Shown in pieces: positions 61,715 through 64,000 of a stretch of 64,000 nt of DNA. The position numbers and the translations under genes are program-made. The DNA is from DSVZ01 sp964568145. GTDB taxonomy: Bacteria; Verrucomicrobiota; Verrucomicrobiia; Limisphaerales; J093. Numbering within the stretch: position 1 is the stretch's first letter; each line of letters starts with the position of its first letter. The DNA lies in the NCBI GenBank assembly GCA_964568145.1, contig CAZMOZ010000018.1:1-64000 (forward strand), written 5' to 3'. The notes under the pieces are model-generated. The model worked only from the letters and a program-made list of their open reading frames with translations. It made no database searches and was not told the DNA's origin.

Positions 61715-61927
61715 GGGCGCATCTCACTTCTTTGCAGCCGATCGAAACGGCCAGATGCCGCGGGGGTAGCGGCAGCCATCCCTGGCTGCGGTAAAGGGCG
61801 GCATCTTGCCGCCCGGAACCCGTGTCGCCGCGCCGCTCGTAGGGTACCGCGCACACACCATCGCCGGGCTGGAAGCCGGCTGCCACCCCGGCAGGCGATG
61901 CTGCCGGCACGAAACTGAGATGCACCC
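61715..61927 (+). repeat. Dispersed repeat R1 copy C (inverted termini)
   Basis: A 213-base element with termini GGGCGCATCTCA and TGAGATGCACCC, and the common interior CCGCGGGGGTAGCGGCAGCC, GGCTGCGGTAAAGGGCGGC, CATCTTGCCGCCCGGAA and GGGCTGGAAGCCGGCTGCC. It lies in the 393-base gap between the aminotransferase and the exonuclease III gene, which diverge; no other feature in the gap can be supported. Confidence 0.88.
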
Positions 61928-62039
61928 AAGCAGCCGGCCAACGGCCTGCGTGGCTCAAGGACAGGGTTCACCAGCTAGGCTGGCGACTCAGCAGGCTGGC
62001 GCGGGCGAGGCCGCCGGGCTACAAGGCCGCCCGGCACCG

Positions 62040-62792
62040 ATGAAACTGATCTCATGGAACGTCAACGGCCTGCGTGCGGTCTTGCGCAAGAACTTCCTTG
62101 CCTTTCTGGAAGCCGAAGCGCCGGACGTGCTCTGCCTCCAGGAAACCCGCTGCGGCCCCGACGAAGTCGAGCAGCTCTGGCCCGCCGCCTACACCACGTA
62201 CTGGAACTGCGCCGAGAAAAAGGGCTACGCCGGCACCGCCATCTTCACGCGCGTGCGCCCGCAGGACGTGACGCGCGGCATCGGCAAGGCCGTGCATGAC
62301 AGCGAGGGGCGCGTGCTGACCGCGGAGTTCGCCGATTTCTTTCTGGTGAACGTGTATGTGCCCAACTCCCAGCGCGAACTCACCCGCCTCGCCTACCGCC
62401 AGGAATGGGATCGCGACTTCCTGCGCTACCTCAAGCGGCTGGAGCGTCGCAAGCCGGTGGTTTTCTGCGGTGACCTGAACGTGGCGCACACCGAGCTGGA
62501 CCTGGCCAATCCCAAGGCCAACGTGGGCAACCACGGCTTCACGCCGGAGGAGCGCGCGGGCTTTGACGCGCTGGTGAAGGCCGGGTTCGTGGACACCTTC
62601 CGCGAGTTCGAGAGGGGCGGCGGGCATTACACCTGGTGGAGCCTGATGCCCGGCGTGCGCCAGCGGAACATCGGATGGCGCATTGACTACTTCCTCATCT
62701 CCGCGGCGCTGCGACCGCGCTTGAAGTCGGCCTTCATCCGCGCGGAGGTGCCCGGCTCGGATCACTGCCCGGTGGGCATTGTGTTGGCGTGA
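62040..62792 (+). CDS. xth: Exodeoxyribonuclease III
   Basis: A 250-residue AP endonuclease/3'-5' exonuclease of the ExoIII family for base excision repair. Motifs: MKLISWNVNGLRA, DVLCLQETRC (metal-binding Glu35), YAGTAIFTRV, VNVYVPNSQ, CGDLNVAHTELDL, NVGNHGFTPEERAGF, WRIDYFLIS and the C-terminal SDHCPVG with catalytic His. Length is normal. ATG 62040 directly opens the first strand. It is divergent from the aminotransferase gene across repeat copy C. Confidence 0.95.
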   Translation: MKLISWNVNGLRAVLRKNFLAFLEAEAPDVLCLQETRCGPDEVEQLWPAAYTTYWNCAEKKGYAGTAIFTRVRPQDVTRGIGKAVHDSEGRVLTAEFADFFLVNVYVPNSQRELTRLAYRQEWDRDFLRYLKRLERRKPVVFCGDLNVAHTELDLANPKANVGNHGFTPEERAGFDALVKAGFVDTFREFERGGGHYTWWSLMPGVRQRNIGWRIDYFLISAALRPRLKSAFIRAEVPGSDHCPVGIVLA

Positions 62793-62929
62793 GGGAGTCC
62801 TGCGCCGGCCGCGCCGGTGCAAAGGCGCCCTGCCGGGCACGGACGATCCGCGCCGTTCCAGCCGAGGAATCCACGCTTGCCCGCCGGGAGAGGCCGGCGC
62901 AATTTCCCGGCGAACCTCCAACTCACAAC

Positions 62930-63853
62930 ATGCTTATGCGCTCACCCATTCCTTCTTGCCGAAACTTGGGACTCGCCGGTCTGGCGCTGGCGGGATTTGC
63001 CTTCGCGGCGGGCCTTCGCGCCGCCGAATCGGAACCCGCGCCGTTGCGGATCATCTGCTTCGGCGCCCACCCGGACGACTGTGAAATCCAGGCGGGCGGC
63101 GTCGCGGCCCTGTGGTCCGCCAAAGGCCACAAGGTCAAGCTGGTCTCCGTCACCAACGGCGACATCGGCCACTGGCGCGAGGCGGGCGGTCCGCTGGCGC
63201 GCCGGCGCACCGCCGAGGTCGAGGCCGCCGCGCAAGTGCTGGGCGTGACCGCCCAGGTGCTCGACATCCATGACGGCGAGCTGCTGCCCACGCTCGGGTA
63301 CCGTCGCTGGCTGACCCGGCTCATCCGGGAGTGGCGGGCGGACATCGTCATGGGTCCGCGCCCGAACGATTACCACCCGGACCACCGTTACCTCGGCATG
63401 CTGGTCCAGGACGCCGCGTACATGGTCACCGTGCCGTTCTTCTGCCCCGACGTGCCGCACCTGACAAAAAACCCGGTGTTTCTGTACTACCCGGACAACT
63501 TCAAAAAGCCCAACCCGTTTCAGGCGGACATCGTGGTCGCGCTGGACGACGTCATGCCCAAGAAGCTCGAAGCCTTGGGCAAGCTGGTGTCGCAATTCCG
63601 TGAAGGCGGCGCCAACGGCAGCCCGGAGCTGGCTGATCCGGCGAAGGTGGAAGAACGCGACCGCGCGGTGGAAAGCGGGTTCCGGCAGCGCGGCGAAAAC
63701 CTCGCCAACCGCTTCCGCCCGCAGCTCATCGAGTGGTACGGCCCGGAGCGCGGCAACAAAGTAAAGTACGCCGAGGCCTTCGAGCTGTGCGAGTATGGCC
63801 GGCAGCCGGACAAGGCGGAGTTGAAACGTCTGTTCCCGTTCTTCGAGCGGTGA
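62930..63853 (+). CDS. Exported PIG-L family deacetylase
   Basis: A 307-residue metal-dependent LmbE/PIG-L-type N-deacetylase. The N-terminal signal peptide (LGLAGLALAGFAFAAGLRAA) indicates export. The zinc motif GAHPDDCEIQAGG gives H47, D49 and D50, and the second metal ligand lies in PRPNDYHPDHRYLG. Members act on GlcNAc-type substrates such as mycothiol or bacillithiol precursors or glycans; a secreted version probably acts on extracellular amino sugars. ATG 62930 (MLMRS) is used, with an alternative ATG two codons later. It converges on the partial RluA-type gene, which ends at the next base. Confidence 0.9.
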   Translation: MLMRSPIPSCRNLGLAGLALAGFAFAAGLRAAESEPAPLRIICFGAHPDDCEIQAGGVAALWSAKGHKVKLVSVTNGDIGHWREAGGPLARRRTAEVEAAAQVLGVTAQVLDIHDGELLPTLGYRRWLTRLIREWRADIVMGPRPNDYHPDHRYLGMLVQDAAYMVTVPFFCPDVPHLTKNPVFLYYPDNFKKPNPFQADIVVALDDVMPKKLEALGKLVSQFREGGANGSPELADPAKVEERDRAVESGFRQRGENLANRFRPQLIEWYGPERGNKVKYAEAFELCEYGRQPDKAELKRLFPFFER

Positions 63854-64000
63854 TCAGCGCGGGCCGGCCGCCGGCTGCGACGCTTGCGCCGGGCGGACGA
63901 CTTCAAAGCCGAAGCGGCGCAGAAACTCCTCTTCCGGCGCGGTCACCCGCACGGGCCGGCGCGTGAACGGGTCCTGGTAAGCCAGACCCACGGCACGCAG
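63854..64000 (-). CDS. 3' end of an RluA-family pseudouridine synthase (partial)
   Basis: On the minus strand the last 48 codons before a TGA at 63856-63854 read as the C-terminus of a pseudouridine synthase: LRAVGLAYQDPFTRRPVRVT, then APEEEFLRRFGFE and a variable tail. The pattern (hydrophobic strand, DPFTRRPV, then FLRRFGF) matches the closing strands of RluA/RluC-type enzymes. The rest of the gene lies outside the window, so catalytic motifs cannot be checked. It is convergent with, and directly abuts, the PIG-L gene. Confidence 0.7.
   Translation of the reverse strand: MRAVGLAYQDPFTRRPVRVTAPEEEFLRRFGFEVVRPAQASQPAAGPR

Overview
The window is a GC-rich (roughly two-thirds G+C by eye), gene-dense bacterial chromosome segment with no rRNA, tRNA or CRISPR array that I could see. 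The gene content points to Verrucomicrobiota, probably a Limisphaerales/Pedosphaera-type (former subdivision 3) bacterium: a prepilin-like protein with a C-terminal H-X9-DG motif, Tat-exported Gfo/Idh/MocA and TIM-barrel proteins, a DUF2961/GH172 secreted enzyme, a DUF1573 protein, a GldG/DUF4340 ABC export operon and many secreted or lipidated proteins. It is clearly a diderm (porin, beta-barrel proteins, LpoB-like lipoprotein). The assignment is inference from family content, not from a marker-gene comparison.

Layout. 1-5.3 kb: a lower-GC four-gene unit (DUF1573 protein, secreted 12-cysteine protein, LolA-like envelope protein, MauE/DoxX-like membrane protein), then a pseudopilin-like gene, GtrA, and a gene start cut short by a decayed transposase. 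6-7.7 kb: lgt and an RluD-type pseudouridine synthase. 7.7-8.9 kb: a gene-poor stretch with a dispersed repeat and a transposase-like relic. 8.9-12.8 kb: a nucleotidyltransferase pair resembling AbiEii toxin-antitoxin modules and a HEAT/Gfo-Idh/TIM-barrel cluster. 13.2-19 kb: two ECF sigma factors, a zinc-finger anti-sigma, and a bactofilin-like/RDD membrane protein. 19.4-23.8 kb: a duplicated beta-barrel protein, a Tat-exported isomerase-like protein and a SirB1-type protein. 24-25.8 kb: rpsB-tsf. 26-34 kb: GH172, a double DUF2249 protein and exopolysaccharide genes (two GT4 glycosyltransferases, an O-antigen-polymerase-like protein, a WecG/TagA-type transferase). 34-37 kb: a PDZ-less HtrA-like protease and a large secreted protein. 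37.4-43.6 kb: porin-pstS-pstC-pstA-pstB-phoU, a complete high-affinity phosphate uptake locus. 43.9-51.1 kb: msrA, a CPBP protease, a four-lipoprotein operon including an LpoB homologue, and a Rid/chorismatase-like protein. 51.4-56.4 kb: ABC ATPase-permease-GldG-DUF4340 operon. 56.9-57.7 kb: two tandem TIR-domain genes, the upstream one broken by a frameshift and a stop. 57.8-64 kb: a long acyl-CoA dehydrogenase, a class III aminotransferase, exonuclease III, a PIG-L deacetylase, and the 3' end of a second RluA-type synthase.

The most unusual layer is between the genes. At least four families of dispersed non-coding repeats recur in the intergenic gaps. One of them (about 213-236 bp, four clear copies plus one degenerate) is bounded by an inverted terminal motif GGGCGCATCTCA ... 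TGAGATGCGCCC and looks like a non-autonomous mobile or MITE-like element. The other main points to re-examine are the cysteine-rich protein/MauE locus and the broken TIR pair, which a plain ORF search does not show.
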